Positions 54,001 to 58,418 of a DNA stretch of 64,000 nt are shown in pieces (the stretch's first letter is position 1; each line of letters starts with the position of its first letter). Below the pieces are notes generated by a model that searched no databases, was not told where the DNA came from, and saw nothing but the letters and a program-made list of their open reading frames with translations. The DNA lies in NCBI GenBank assembly GCA_028015205.1, contig CM051511.1:32108001-32172000 (forward strand). The letters run 5' to 3'. The translations under genes were made by a program, and so were the position numbers. The stretch comes from Mytilisepta virgata. Its lineage: Eukaryota > Mollusca > Bivalvia > Mytilida > Mytilidae.

Positions 54001-55447
54001 TTAGGTACCCTTCGGGCTTTATCGTTAAACTTTGTAATGGTGGTGGTTCAACATCCAGAAGGACAGGACTGTCAATAATAACATCAGCATTTTCTTCGGG
54101 AAGCTATAAATAGAACGAAAAGAATATATGATAATAATTTAATATTGGATGTAACGCGTCATTTGATTTGTTGAATGCTTTCGTCTAACATGTATAGACA
54201 AAATTTTCTTTCCTACGATGACGTCATTAAAGGGAATCCCGATGTTTTAGACGTCAAAACAACGGCTGGAATTAAATTATAAGGATTGACAGTAATTTTG
54301 TTTTCAGTCTATTCGAAATAACCTCAATACACAAGGTGCACACGTTCAAATAACCAGCTACTCTGGTTATTTAGTGTACACCACGTGATTGAGGTTATTT
54401 CCTCATAGACTGGGAAAAAATACAGTTAATCCGTAGTCAATTTTTATGAAGAGTTTTGGTAAGGACTGCATTACAACTTCGGACATTTGTAATTAAGGAC
54501 TGTTACATCTGCGCACCTTTTAATATAATTACAACTGCGCACGGTTTTTTCTTAGATCTGCGCATAAAAAAGCGAGAGGTGAATCATATAGAGAACACTA
54601 TGTGAAAGCTTTAGGATTCAAGTTTCAAGATTTACTCGTATTTCGGTTCTACTGGAATTCATTTATATGTGCTGACATTACAATTTTTAAACTATATTAC
54701 ATGTACATGTAGATACGTTGGACTCTATTTCCTACTTCCATCTTCTCGTTGGTGAGCAGGGGGCAACGGACATCGGGTTCGATTAATTAAAATTTCATAA
54801 AAGTCCTAAGAAAACTAAATGCAGTGCAGATTCCCTTTAAAAGTTGCATTTAAAAAGTTTGCAGTTGTAATGAAAAAGTGCGCAAATGTAATGACAAAAT
54901 TACGCACATGAAATGAAAAAAAAATGCGAAGATGTAATGCACCAAGAACAAGCCTCTTGACATGAATCTCTATGGCAATATTGTCTGTTTTCCTATTGCA
55001 AACCGTTGTTCTCTTCTAGTTCTCTGGCAAATTCGACCAGAAAAAATGGCTTCCATGACATCACTACTTTTGTGAAAGTTGCTTAAAGGTCATATCAAAA
55101 CTTAGAGAAACAAGGTTTTGATTTAGAATCGTGTAAATAATAAAGCGAAAACCTTCAACATGTAAAAACAAAAAATTCATGTAAAGAAATAGTGACAAAT
55201 TCAGAAAAAAATTAATAAATATTGAAATATTAATAAACAAAAATAATGCACACAATTTGTCTTTGGGATCTCACTTTAAAAAAGTCAAAACTTCATAAAC
55301 AATACTTGCCTTTCCATTTTGCCAGATTGTTGTGTCGCTCCATTTCAGTAGACCAAGAGACCTCTCTGGGCATCGCCGGACATGAATACTGCAAACAGCA
55401 ATCGGTACGAGCAGAAACAATATCATCTTCATCATGTTACCGCTCAT
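15005..55447 (-). CDS. CEMIP-like: CEMIP/TMEM2-family hyaluronidase-like secreted protein, 24 coding exons
   Basis: Joined exons (5' to 3' on minus): 55447-55310, 54103-53887, 52611-52448, 48586-48433, 46751-46572, 45356-45135, 44539-44435, 43344-43208, 41841-41769, 41454-41333, 40278-40145, 39602-39533, 38009-37875, 35161-35000, 34298-34246, 27203-27168, 26209-26084, 23888-23708, 22001-21786, 19388-19141, 18704-18537, 17326-17146, 15445-15368, 15031-15005. Lengths sum to 3327 nt with every junction phase matching. Predicted 1108 residues: signal peptide (1-20), G8 domain (about 35-165), ILEI/PANDER-like domain (about 175-300), beta-helix core (about 340-720, with VDMRAEVG, YPLHFHMC at 466-473, SIHHSF, FLEDGG), and C-terminal beta region with DVDGSVTGYPG near 833. 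These motifs and their order follow vertebrate CEMIP and CEMIP2, which promote hyaluronan depolymerisation. No transmembrane segment follows the signal peptide, so secretion is inferred. Human proteins are about 1360-1380 residues; this one stops early. Enzymatic activity and substrate are inference. Exons 14-16 are the least certain. Confidence 0.86.
15368..15445 (-). CDS. CEMIP-like exon 23
   Basis: Phase 0 in and out; residues 1075-1100. NGPAIPVADYDVDTRELIHT; no clear vertebrate counterpart. Acceptor AAACAG; strong donor CCC/GTAAGT. Confidence 0.72.
15731..16133. mobile_element. MITE-like element with TGTGTYGCCTGCGGA ends
   Basis: Left end GTGTCGCCTGCGGACG, right end complementary to GTTGCCTGCGGAACGC. 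Inside, a block starting CTAAAAATGAAATATATATG occurs twice (15778 and 15937). Lies in intron 22. Confidence 0.6.
16245..16440. repeat. Interspersed repeat, direct copy of 34740-34890
   Basis: Shares GAAGGCCTTCCCC, TTTTCTCGGAAAAAA and AAAGATAACTCATG and ATATGGGAGACAACTCC with the copy in intron 14. Confidence 0.7.
17146..17326 (-). CDS. CEMIP-like exon 22
   Basis: Phase 2 in, phase 0 out; residues 1014-1074. GYLAIMYR then CPQDDCLLVRLEL and DVDCFSRLYSKY match GLLFLYLKA, CSSQGCERVKI and SNCMAKAYPQY, including the three cysteines. Donor CACAG/GTAACC. Confidence 0.88.
17338..17350. repeat. Poly-G tract (13 G)
   Basis: Run of 13 G directly after an A7 run, a few bases upstream (in gene direction) of the exon 22 acceptor. 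Confidence 0.9.
17382..17725 (+). mobile_element. TTAA-flanked MITE-like element, right end missing
   Basis: Starts TTAAGGATGTTCGCTGG and matches the reverse complement of 58419-58780 through most of its length (e.g. TTTTGCATGCAGAATAATAA). Confidence 0.65.
18537..18704 (-). CDS. CEMIP-like exon 21
   Basis: Phase 2 in and out; residues 958-1013. YVRVGICIPRDSTF matches WIRVGLCYPSNTSF; KYFFDSEVG matches KFYFDSSTG. Acceptor TTTCTAG; donor TTGG/GTAAGG. Confidence 0.9.
19141..19388 (-). CDS. CEMIP-like exon 20
   Basis: Phase 0 in, phase 2 out; residues 876-957. Acidic stretch (KDEDVDSIDSDTEDVE), then VAYQVHDIGTQAPFVVIIQG and YSMHFTQTWP, matching the QYQPVVMLEKGYTIHW region. Donor CACA/GTAAGT. Confidence 0.85.
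19508..20165 (+). mobile_element. Non-coding element of the GAGGCTC...CGCTCACCTG family
   Basis: Begins AAGAGGCTCCCAAGAGCC then GAATCGCTCACCTG, ends near GACGCCATGTGATGGC and ACACGTGAGATAAAAA. Same start as 28940 and a related start near 18200. Inside, an ATATATGGTTGCTAGGGACT block is repeated at 19675 and 19780. Confidence 0.55.
20222..21025. repeat. 26-bp minisatellite with an internal inversion
   Basis: About 30 units of GATTTATGGTAAGGTAGGTA plus a short linker (ACGAGA or ACAAGA). At 20460-20540 the array is inverted over roughly one unit, making a near-perfect hairpin. In intron 19. Confidence 0.93.
21786..22001 (-). CDS. CEMIP-like exon 19: DVDGSVTGYPG
   Basis: Phase 0 in and out; residues 804-875. 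SFTDVDGSVTGYPGV is the most recognisable signature of the family (human: HDIDGSVTGY); a Cys pair follows near residues 855 and 868 (TSACTY and FCEHQYGT). Acceptor runs through nine T to AAG; donor ACA/GTAAGT. The frame stays open 71 codons past the donor. Confidence 0.92.
22380..22790 (-). mobile_element. Fold-back element with AGATTCTCCTTCA ends
   Basis: Contains AGATTCTCCTTCAGGTACGA and its inverted partner near 22550, plus an inner hairpin at CGCGAGCCCTTAGCGAGCG. Related to 40300-40725 (opposite orientation) and 43490-43790. In intron 18. Confidence 0.7.
23283..23430. mobile_element. Short inverted-repeat element
   Basis: GCCTGGGCGCCATAAAGAA at the left is mirrored by TTTTATGGCGCCCAGGC at the right, about 105 bp apart; arms also share CTCA-rich stretches. 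In intron 18. Confidence 0.65.
23708..23888 (-). CDS. CEMIP-like exon 18
   Basis: Phase 2 in, phase 0 out; residues 743-803. VVNGVWFDGFPGD then AIGFRIDS and ENIKFGFND match IYDGPIHL, AIGFLMKNS and NNISLVKFG. Acceptor TTTCAG; donor GAC/GTATGT. Confidence 0.9.
24228..24365 (+). repeat. Interspersed repeat (copies at 49508, 55963 and 57236)
   Basis: AAGTCAAGAAATACCAAAGG, ATATTCGAAGGAGG and CAATTAAAAACTAAAAACAT are shared by four copies in this window, always in this orientation. Confidence 0.8.
25062..25330 (+). mobile_element. TTAA-flanked MITE-like fragment
   Basis: Starts TTAAGGATGTTCGCTCCTG as in 17382 and 58419, and shares the TTGTTTTTGAGATAT-like block; right end not identified. Confidence 0.45.
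26084..26209 (-). CDS. CEMIP-like exon 17
   Basis: Phase 2 in and out; residues 701-742. EAFFEDSVIIGLTDNIGEP matches VSESLFVGESRNYG of human CEMIP. Donor ACG/GTAAGT. Confidence 0.85.
26815..27150 (+). mobile_element. tRNA-derived SINE (type 2)
   Basis: tRNA-like head with GGTCTCGTGGTAGCGTG (A box) and GGGTTCGATCCCC (B box), then a body ending CCCACTGGACGTTAAA. Other copies on the minus strand at 33930, 47975 and 48655. Ends about 20 bp from the exon 16 donor. Confidence 0.8.
27168..27203 (-). CDS. CEMIP-like exon 16, 36-nt microexon with GC donor
   Basis: Phase 2 in and out; encodes FAESLTGTVLI, matching FADNGIGLTFAS of CEMIP. Acceptor TTTTTAG with a pyrimidine tract; donor AAG/GCAAGT. The GT four bases further on would bring a stop codon in exon 17, so the GC donor is needed. 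Confidence 0.68.
27330..28940. repeat. 76-bp minisatellite, about 21 copies
   Basis: Unit includes GGTATATTTCTGATGGAGAT, CCTCCTTATTTTTTACAACA, GCTGCGATGGGTTAAGCC and CATCAAAGAAAAA. The array continues at 30950-31120 beyond an inserted element. In intron 15. Open frames here are not genes. Confidence 0.95.
28940..30950 (+). mobile_element. Two-kb non-coding element inserted in the 76-bp minisatellite
   Basis: Left end AAGAGGCTCTCAAGAGCC then GAATCGCTCACCTGGC; right end GGCCTTCGGCCAGGTGAGCT. About 326-bp modules recur inside (TAAGGAACAATC at 29815, 30141 and 30467). No coding capacity seen. Confidence 0.75.
30950..31120. repeat. Continuation of the 76-bp minisatellite
   Basis: Two and a half further units in the same orientation, showing that the element at 28940-30950 split a single array. 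Confidence 0.9.
31208..31432. repeat. Minisatellite alternating 39- and 33-bp units
   Basis: GAACTAGAAAGTTACTCGCG units alternate with shorter units lacking AGAAAGTTA-like bases; each ends CCGGGTTGATTGA. In intron 15. Confidence 0.85.
31440..33770. other. Intron 15 interior, nothing recognised
   Basis: Searched for a further CEMIP-like exon on the minus strand and found none. A duplicated block around 32590 and 32740 (ACATCCACTGATRAAGTTTC) is the only repeat noticed. Confidence 0.5.
33930..34195 (-). mobile_element. tRNA-derived SINE (type 2), diverged
   Basis: Reverse complement of the 26815 type: AACGTCCAGTGACAACGAGG, GACCGACACGCTGAG and TGTCTTTGGTTTGACCCG. Head truncated. Next to exon 15. 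Confidence 0.7.
34246..34298 (-). CDS. CEMIP-like exon 15 (tentative)
   Basis: 53 nt, phase 0 in, phase 2 out; residues 672-688. Reads RPQLIWRENSSFQRSMS, which sits where human CEMIP has HGAWVRGGDIIVQNS. Acceptor CCTTCAAG; donor GCAG/GTATAC. Placed mainly by phase and position; similarity is weak. Confidence 0.55.
34738..34890. repeat. Interspersed repeat, copy of 16245-16440
   Basis: See 16245: same GAAGGCCTTCCCC and GATATGGGAGACAACTCC blocks. Confidence 0.7.
35000..35161 (-). CDS. CEMIP-like exon 14
   Basis: Phase 0 in and out as modelled; residues 618-671. FGLNIDFRL continues HSN-K as in human AGLFIDKG. I set the donor at AAT/GTAATA (34999) because it keeps frame with exon 15. A stronger-looking donor ACTG/GTATGT lies 20 nt upstream, but I found no in-phase partner for it. 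Confidence 0.7.
35610..35900. repeat. 21-bp minisatellite
   Basis: About 13 units of GAATTCAAGAAAGACTCGTG with GAATGCAAGAAAGACTTGTG variants. Because 21 is a multiple of three, open frames appear on both strands. In intron 13. Confidence 0.93.
35970..36240 (+). repeat. Interspersed repeat, direct copy of 50800-51041
   Basis: Shares GAACTAGTATACATTATTGT, GTAGCCTTGAGCTGTTTT and CGGGTTGTTGTCT with the second copy. I associate this repeat with mussel genomes. Confidence 0.75.
36270..36370 (-). repeat. Fragment of the 6580-type retroelement tail
   Basis: TGCTCCGGAAGGGTAAG and ACCCGTCGC match 6600-6650. Confidence 0.55.
37225..37385. mobile_element. Inverted-repeat element
   Basis: Left arm with TTATCAGGTTTTCTGC and ATATCAGCCG; right arm with CGGCTGATAT and GCAGAAAACCCGATAA. 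Centre carries GTGAGCGCAGCGAACGAGC. In intron 13. Confidence 0.7.
37625..37835. repeat. Two-copy direct repeat, about 109 bp
   Basis: TACAGGAAGGGGGTAATTCA at 37642 recurs with one base fewer at 37745, followed by the same 80-bp stretch. Adjacent to exon 13. Confidence 0.85.
37875..38009 (-). CDS. CEMIP-like exon 13
   Basis: Phase 0 in and out; residues 573-617. GTGFWFVYPDEP then FYNNVAHSNGK match AGIWYLFHKEP and FYNNRVHSNFK. Acceptor TTTCAG; donor AAAG/GTATAT. Confidence 0.9.
38030..38340. repeat. 30-bp minisatellite
   Basis: Units of ACCCTGAACATGAGTATATT plus ACAAAATAAA, diverging toward exon 13. Further units at 38940-39060 beyond an inverted-repeat insertion. Confidence 0.85.
38390..38935. 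mobile_element. Inverted-repeat element splitting the 30-bp minisatellite
   Basis: Contains two fold-backs: 38400-38490 (TGGCCAATACAG / CTGTATTGGC) and 38821-38931 (TTATTTCTGTATTGGCCTTG mirrored by AAGGCCTATACAGAAATAA). In intron 12. Confidence 0.6.
39533..39602 (-). CDS. CEMIP-like exon 12
   Basis: Phase 2 in, phase 0 out; residues 549-572. EEPTTFWITNPN then NNVAAGSE match STFWIAHPNN and NNAAAGSQ of CEMIP. A Cys-containing loop of about 20 residues present before STFWI in human CEMIP is absent here. Acceptor TTTCAG; donor GAA/GTAGGT. Confidence 0.88.
40145..40278 (-). CDS. CEMIP-like exon 11: FLEDG motif
   Basis: Phase 0 in, phase 2 out; residues 505-548. GHSYFLEDGGERGTIFDGNL matches GHCFFLEDG of human CEMIP. 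Acceptor TTTAG; donor GA/GTGAGT. A fold-back repeat begins only about 20 bp upstream of its acceptor. Confidence 0.9.
40300..40725 (+). mobile_element. Fold-back element with AGATTCTCCTTCA ends
   Basis: Opposite-orientation relative of 22380-22790. Outer arms around GATTCTCCTTCA and GAAGGAGAATCTATAT; inner hairpin ACACGCTCGCTAAAGGCTCG. Sits about 20 bp upstream of the exon 11 acceptor. Confidence 0.72.
41333..41454 (-). CDS. CEMIP-like exon 10: YPLHFHMC motif
   Basis: Phase 1 in, phase 0 out; residues 464-504. GRYPLHFHMC, NSIHHSFTRGITVHGTH match GRYPVHFHLC and SIHHSFSRCITVHGTN of human CEMIP, with about ten residues fewer between the two motifs. Donor TTG/GTAGGG. Its 5' edge is repeated in the intron (41477-41568). 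Confidence 0.9.
41427..41568 (-). repeat. About 50-bp tandem copies of the exon 10 5' edge
   Basis: Three copies starting 41428 (functional), 41477 and 41529. The middle copy keeps the acceptor TTTTACAG; the outer one lacks it. All keep codons for Pro-Leu-(His/Tyr)-Phe-His-Met. Confidence 0.75.
41769..41841 (-). CDS. CEMIP-like exon 9
   Basis: Phase 0 in, phase 1 out; residues 440-463. FLEGFSSVHVEGAELAYLG aligns with the FTSVHLSYVELKHMG strand. Acceptor GTTAACAG, strong donor CTAG/GTAAGT. Confidence 0.85.
42312..43052. mobile_element. Fold-back element with palindromic array
   Basis: Left end GCGGCATATGCGTCACAAAT, right end complementary to GCGGTATGTGCGTCATAAAT. The left 240 bp hold many copies of the palindrome ATTTATGCCTAGGCATAAAT; one diverged copy sits at the right end. 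In intron 8, ending 155 bp from exon 8. Confidence 0.75.
43208..43344 (-). CDS. CEMIP-like exon 8: VDMRAEVG motif
   Basis: Phase 1 in, phase 0 out; residues 394-439. Acceptor ATTTTAAG. Contains NVDMRAEVGLLTRNLKF, almost identical to human VDMRAEVGILTRN, and ends NYGGHLR, equivalent to FGGHIM. Donor AAGG/GTATCC. Confidence 0.9.
43490..43790 (+). mobile_element. Fold-back element, shortened relative of 40300-40725
   Basis: Shares GGAGAAACAGATTCTCCTTC, ACACGCTCGCTAAAAGCTAG and AGAAGGAGAATCTATAT. In intron 7. Confidence 0.7.
44033..44300 (+). mobile_element. tRNA-derived SINE (type 1)
   Basis: Head with TAGCCGAGTGGTC (A box) and GAGTTCGAATCTCACC (B box), core CGGTGGTTCTGTCTGGGTAC and CAATAAAAACTGG, tail of AAACAAACAAACAAA. 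Full-length partner at 51415. In intron 7. Confidence 0.85.
44435..44539 (-). CDS. CEMIP-like exon 7: DDIVITSTDFD
   Basis: Phase 1 in and out; residues 359-393. GDDIVITSTDFDWKQAEV matches GDQIVVASTDYS of human CEMIP; then CNDCTNKEIRIN. The acceptor (GTTTTAG) and the first 60 or so bases are tandemly copied in the upstream intron (44540-45000). Only this copy continues to the donor AACG/GTAAGA. Confidence 0.9.
44463..45000 (-). repeat. 76-bp tandem copies of the exon 7 acceptor and 5' edge
   Basis: Seven acceptor junctions at 44539, 44615, 44691, 44767, 44843, 44919 and 44993 (spacing 76, last 74). Each unit has the pyrimidine tract, TTTTAG and the codons for DDIVITSTDFD. The first in this list is the real exon 7. 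The array fills most of intron 6. Confidence 0.92.
45135..45356 (-). CDS. CEMIP-like exon 6: linker to beta-helix
   Basis: Phase 1 in and out; residues 285-358. Acceptor TATTTACAG at 45357-45358 was chosen because it alone continues the frame from exon 5 into GDYSSTVETYQRIDG; the open frame extends further upstream but out of phase. Ends PKLTLLDDITSWKDG, matching the LQDDVSSWNPGD motif of human CEMIP. Confidence 0.9.
46131..46372. mobile_element. Pair of palindromes around GGACCGG
   Basis: 46131-46162 is a perfect 14-bp-arm hairpin (AGCCGGTCCATATA). 46234-46285 and 46320-46371 form a roughly 52-bp-arm hairpin. In intron 5. Confidence 0.8.
46572..46751 (-). CDS. CEMIP-like exon 5: second half of ILEI/PANDER-like domain
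   Basis: Phase 1 in and out; residues 225-284. IPDGDIVAFAVLRK matches the family IPDG-I-V-A-V strand; LGYGDPAASALVRGVKYP and AYAFVTKKG match the closing Leu-Gly, Gly-tyr and aromatic-alanine strand. Acceptor TTGCAG; donor AAAG/GTAATA. Confidence 0.9.
47530..47965. repeat. 37-bp minisatellite
   Basis: About 11 units of GATTAGGAGACGGATTGATA plus AAACTAGGCTTGTTAAT. In intron 4, abutting a SINE. Confidence 0.92.
47975..48295 (-). mobile_element. tRNA-derived SINE (type 2)
   Basis: Minus-strand copy of 26815: TTTAACGTCCAGTGGCAACT, GACCGACATGCTGAG, TTTGACCCGG and AGCACGCTACCACGAGACC. Confidence 0.82.
48433..48586 (-). CDS. CEMIP-like exon 4: first half of ILEI/PANDER-like domain
   Basis: Phase 0 in, phase 1 out; residues 174-224. 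Reads VPWDEKALLVYHIHPTTGQL then DYFVFST and DFKDFVD, the first strands and helix of the FAM3/ILEI-type fold. Acceptor ATTTCAG; donor ACT/GTATGT. Confidence 0.87.
48655..48985 (-). mobile_element. tRNA-derived SINE (type 2), diverged
   Basis: Second minus-strand copy close by, ending AGCACGCTACCACGAGTC. In intron 3. Confidence 0.78.
49508..49830 (+). repeat. Interspersed repeat (24228 family) with retroelement-tail sequence
   Basis: Opens like 24228 and runs into GGTGCTCCGGAAGAGTAAG and CCCATGTCAAATCCGGTATG, the region also seen at 6600 and 57420. In intron 3. Confidence 0.7.
50114..50298. mobile_element. Short MITE with TACAGTCAAAYCTG ends
   Basis: TACAGTCAAATCTG at the left and CAGGTTTGACTGTA at the right, 185 bp; inner TGCCCTTTATAGAGAGGT is repeated in diverged form. 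Terminal sequence and TA flanks resemble Tc1/mariner-type MITEs. Confidence 0.75.
50660..51041. repeat. Interspersed repeat block (copies at 10910 and 35970)
   Basis: Left part is the inverse of 10910; right part is a direct copy of 35970. In intron 3. Confidence 0.72.
51415..51692 (+). mobile_element. tRNA-derived SINE (type 1), full length
   Basis: Same A and B boxes as 44033, core CGGTGGTTCTCTCCGGGTAC, CTTCCTCCACCAATAAAAAC and end GAAAACGGCGTAAAACCCC plus A-rich tail. In intron 3. Confidence 0.87.
52448..52611 (-). CDS. CEMIP-like exon 3: end of G8 domain
   Basis: Phase 1 in, phase 0 out; residues 119-173. Contains LYVQNGGVLEIHGEEKLSW, equivalent to the Gly-Gly-Thr-Leu-Glu-Leu-His-Gly then Ser-Trp motif that closes the G8 region in human CEMIP. 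Donor TTG/GTGAGT. Confidence 0.9.
52745..53045. mobile_element. Fold-back MITE
   Basis: Left arm AAGGATTGACTGTAATTCTG and TTTTCAGTCTATTCGAAATA, right arm CTAGACTGAAAACAAATTAC. Sister copy at 54130, partial copy at 11625. In intron 2. Confidence 0.78.
53420..53830. repeat. 21-bp minisatellite decaying rightward
   Basis: Units of GATTTTATGAATGAATATTT; clean at the left and blurred beyond 53640. Open frames on both strands are by-products. In intron 2, next to exon 2. Confidence 0.9.
53887..54103 (-). CDS. CEMIP-like exon 2: G8 domain core
   Basis: Phase 0 in, phase 1 out; residues 47-118. Acceptor TTTATAG and donor TTG/GTAATG flank it. It reads LPEENADVIID, then VLLDVEPPPLQSLTI and INIEGEMHMGGEDC, the alternating hydrophobic/glycine pattern of the G8 beta domain named for its conserved glycines. 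Confidence 0.9.
54130..54440. mobile_element. Fold-back MITE, sister of 52745
   Basis: Shares GTAACGCGTCATTTGATT, GATGACGTCATTAAAGGGAA, CGAAATAACCTCAATACACA and CACCACGTGATTGAGGTTAT. In intron 1. Confidence 0.78.
55310..55447 (-). CDS. CEMIP-like exon 1: start codon and signal peptide
   Basis: Begins at ATG 55447-55445, the first ATG of the exon; Met5, Met6 and Met8 follow and could also serve. Residues 1-46. Hydrophobic stretch MILFLLVPIAVC is a signal peptide core, with likely cleavage near residue 20. The end, WSDTTIWQNGK, is the N-terminal strand of a G8 domain. The exon is followed by GCAAGT rather than GT. A possible 3' splice site at 55475-55477 (TTTCAG) suggests a separate upstream 5'UTR exon that I could not locate. 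Confidence 0.85.
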
Positions 55448-55962
55448 TTCTACGTTAGTAGTTAATGTATGTATTCTGAAATGGAATGTTTGTTATTTTA
55501 CATTTAACTAAAATTAAATTGTTATGATAAGTGAACTTTAGTTTTCAGTTGTTTTTATACTCGTTGTTAAGCACGAAACCTGGACATGTTCAATTATGTT
55601 AGTCAAAAATCCTCTTTCGCTTTTGAGTTAATTCCTGACTGTGCAGGATTATTTATATGAAATTGATTCTATGATAATATTTTTAATGCATGTGAACATT
55701 TCATCGATTTACGACTCGATAGTTGTTCTCTATGCAATGCTCGTTGATAGATAAAAAATAAGTAGATAAGAGAGAAGCAATGGGGGCTAAAACCTTCATT
55801 TTTCATATTTTTTCCATAATGACCATTATGACATTGGAGAAATTTAAAACGAAACAATGTTTCAAACAGTGTTTTATATTTTCTAATAAAACTTTGTTTA
55901 CAAAATGTTTTGTACTGCGTATTCGATAGTTTCATTAATATTGCCTTTGGATCATTACAATT

Positions 55963-56090
55963 AAAGTCAAGAAATACCAAATGGATGTTCGAAGGAGGGT
56001 AAAATCTAAAACAACTGACAAACTCCAGAAAACAACGAAGACAAGACCAAAACAATACAAACACTACAATTAAAAACTAGAAACAAATAA
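55963..56090 (+). repeat. Interspersed repeat (24228 family)
   Basis: AAGTCAAGAAATACCAAATG to ACTACAATTAAAAACTAGAA. Confidence 0.8.
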
Positions 56091-56719
56091 ACAACCTTCT
56101 ATTATGTATATTTAGCAAAAAATAAATTGCTATTTATATCAAACTAAGAATATTTATTGTGTCAAGTGATTTTTTTGTCTCTAATAAATAAAATAAAATA
56201 GTTTTAAAACCGGAATGGAATATTTATATTCTTAATGTTTTTTTTCTCTCAAATTTATAAAGAAATATACAATTGTATATATATACATATATATTTAAAT
56301 ATTGTTTGATAGTCATTTCACAACGATCTCAGTGATCCGAAATTTTTACGAAGTTTGAATTAGTGTTATAATATAATAGCGTTAATTTATTACCGGTCTA
56401 ACATCAAGTCAATTCAAACGTTAGTTATTACTTTAGACGTATATATATTTACATATATACTCTCCCAAAAAAGAAACGCAAAATATGAAAAAACATATTT
56501 TACCTTAAATTTTCTACATAGTTTTAAATACAGAAATTAGCGTCATATTACACTGAAATTTGGCACACTGGTAAATTGTTCGGACTTTAAAAGTTGTAAA
56601 AAATTCAAAATTTATCACATTAAAGTACATAGCGTTCAGACAAAGTCACTTCAAATTCAATATCTGTTGTGTCCAGAGTTTGCGGCAAAATATGGTAGGA
56701 TAAACCGGTTATCTTAATA

Positions 56720-56739
56720 CCCCCCCCCCCCCCCCCCCC
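56720..56739. repeat. Poly-C tract (20 C)
   Basis: Uninterrupted run of 20 C. Confidence 0.95.
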
Positions 56740-57235
56740 ACCGGATCTTATCGAAGACTCCCTTGTCAATATAAAATGTTACATAACAAAACATATACTC
56801 ACTATAGTGCGTTCTATCGGCCAGAAACAGATTTATAATGGAGTATTGCCTTTATATAGTATTTTCTTAATGCAATTTTTTCAAATTAAATTTATAAAAT
56901 CATAATTGTCCTCCATTATAATATATTTTTAAAAGGACTTGCGGTTATCTTCATCATTTTTGTCAATTTTTTCTTTAATCACAAGAAAATCTACTGTCAA
57001 TCATCTCTATCTAATGACCTGGCAGGTTCCGAATGGACAAACTGGTAAAATTAAAGCCGATATATGGGAAAACGTTATTACACACTAAGATATTATCAAT
57101 AAAACGAAATATATGTCTATCTGATATGATCAATAAAAAAACGATAAAAAATATTATGTATCATTTCTCCATCTTTCATTTACAAAATAAAATTGATTCG
57201 GTTTAGCAGATTTACCGTCTGGGGTGACAGATAAG

Positions 57236-57440
57236 TAAAGTCAAGAAATACCAAAGGGATATTCGAAGGAGAGAAAAATCGTAACAACTGAAAACCTTCA
57301 GAGATCAACGAAGACAAGACCAAAACAATACATGCACTACAATTAAAAACTAAAAACATATGAACAACATGGACCCCAGCAAAAACCGGGGGTAGACTCA
57401 GGTTCTGCTTCCATGGTGCCCATGTCAAATCCGGTATGAA
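57236..57440 (+). repeat. Interspersed repeat (24228 family), longest 5' match
   Basis: AAGTCAAGAAATACCAAAGG through ATGAACAACATGGACCCC to GTCAAATCCGGTATGAA, linking this family to the tail at 49508-49830. Confidence 0.8.
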
Positions 57441-58418
57441 GGGTGAATTGCTAAGCCCAGTACATTGCGAAGACAAGCGTTTCTTGTTCGATCCACGTAT
57501 GGCGATGAAAATGTCATTGACCAAATTATTCCCTTGGTGTCAAACTGTCCGTTTTAAGACTAGCTATATAAAACAGGTCTCCCGACTTCAGAAGAACCTT
57601 GGATTAGGATCCAATTTTCAACACCGCTTTCTCACCAGAGATTAGGATAGAAGAAAAAGAAATTTCAAATAGTCATTAACAATTTTAAATACAGAGACAA
57701 CGATAAAAACCAAGTTGAGGAAAGAATAGAACAAACAAAACACCTATTGACAGTACATGTCCAATCCGGAATTATTCTGAAATTACACAACTTTTTCATG
57801 ACGTGACAAACCAGTAGACTGGTGTTATCTGAACTTGATTTCTCCCGCCATTCGAAATCTTTGAATAAAACATTCTCTTAAATAATGTAGCCAAATCGAC
57901 ACTTCTACCATAATAATTCCCTTCGGGAGCTTATAATTAGTATCTAGGCGTCAACATGACGGTTCAAAACTATCAATCAAACTAAAGCATTTTCCTTTGA
58001 AAGTTATCCTATACTCGGCTCTTTATTGTGGCCTATAATTCTAACTCCACTCGACCCAAAGTAGAAGTTATTTAATATCCGGACAAATCCGTATTGGACA
58101 TTACTGACAATAGGTATATAAAAAATGCAGGGATTGAAACAAGGTATTCTAGAGGGGAAATCAATTTGCTCTTCATCTTTTTTTATTTTGTTTTGGTTTA
58201 CCACATTTGAGACCTTGAGCACAACAGTTGAGTCGTAAATCGACGAAATGTGCACATCTTGCACATCAAAATTGGTATCAAAGAATTGAATTTAACCACT
58301 GAGGCAATGCCGCTATTGGTGGGCCCAAAGCCTGAAATTGATAAATAAAATTGACTGTTACAAAATTGTAAAATTTGTGAAAACCAACCAAACTGATAAG
58401 CATTGACAAATTTTGAAG

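Larger units (their letters stand above)
55476..58418. other. Upstream flank of the CEMIP-like gene, no exon found
   Basis: Holds the interspersed repeats at 55963-56090 and 57236-57440 (24228 family) and a C20 tract. A 5'UTR exon and promoter for the CEMIP-like gene should be here, but I cannot place them. Confidence 0.5.

Noticed and set aside
57436..57645. 69-codon plus-strand open frame
   Set aside because: Begins inside an interspersed repeat; no family resemblance or splice support.
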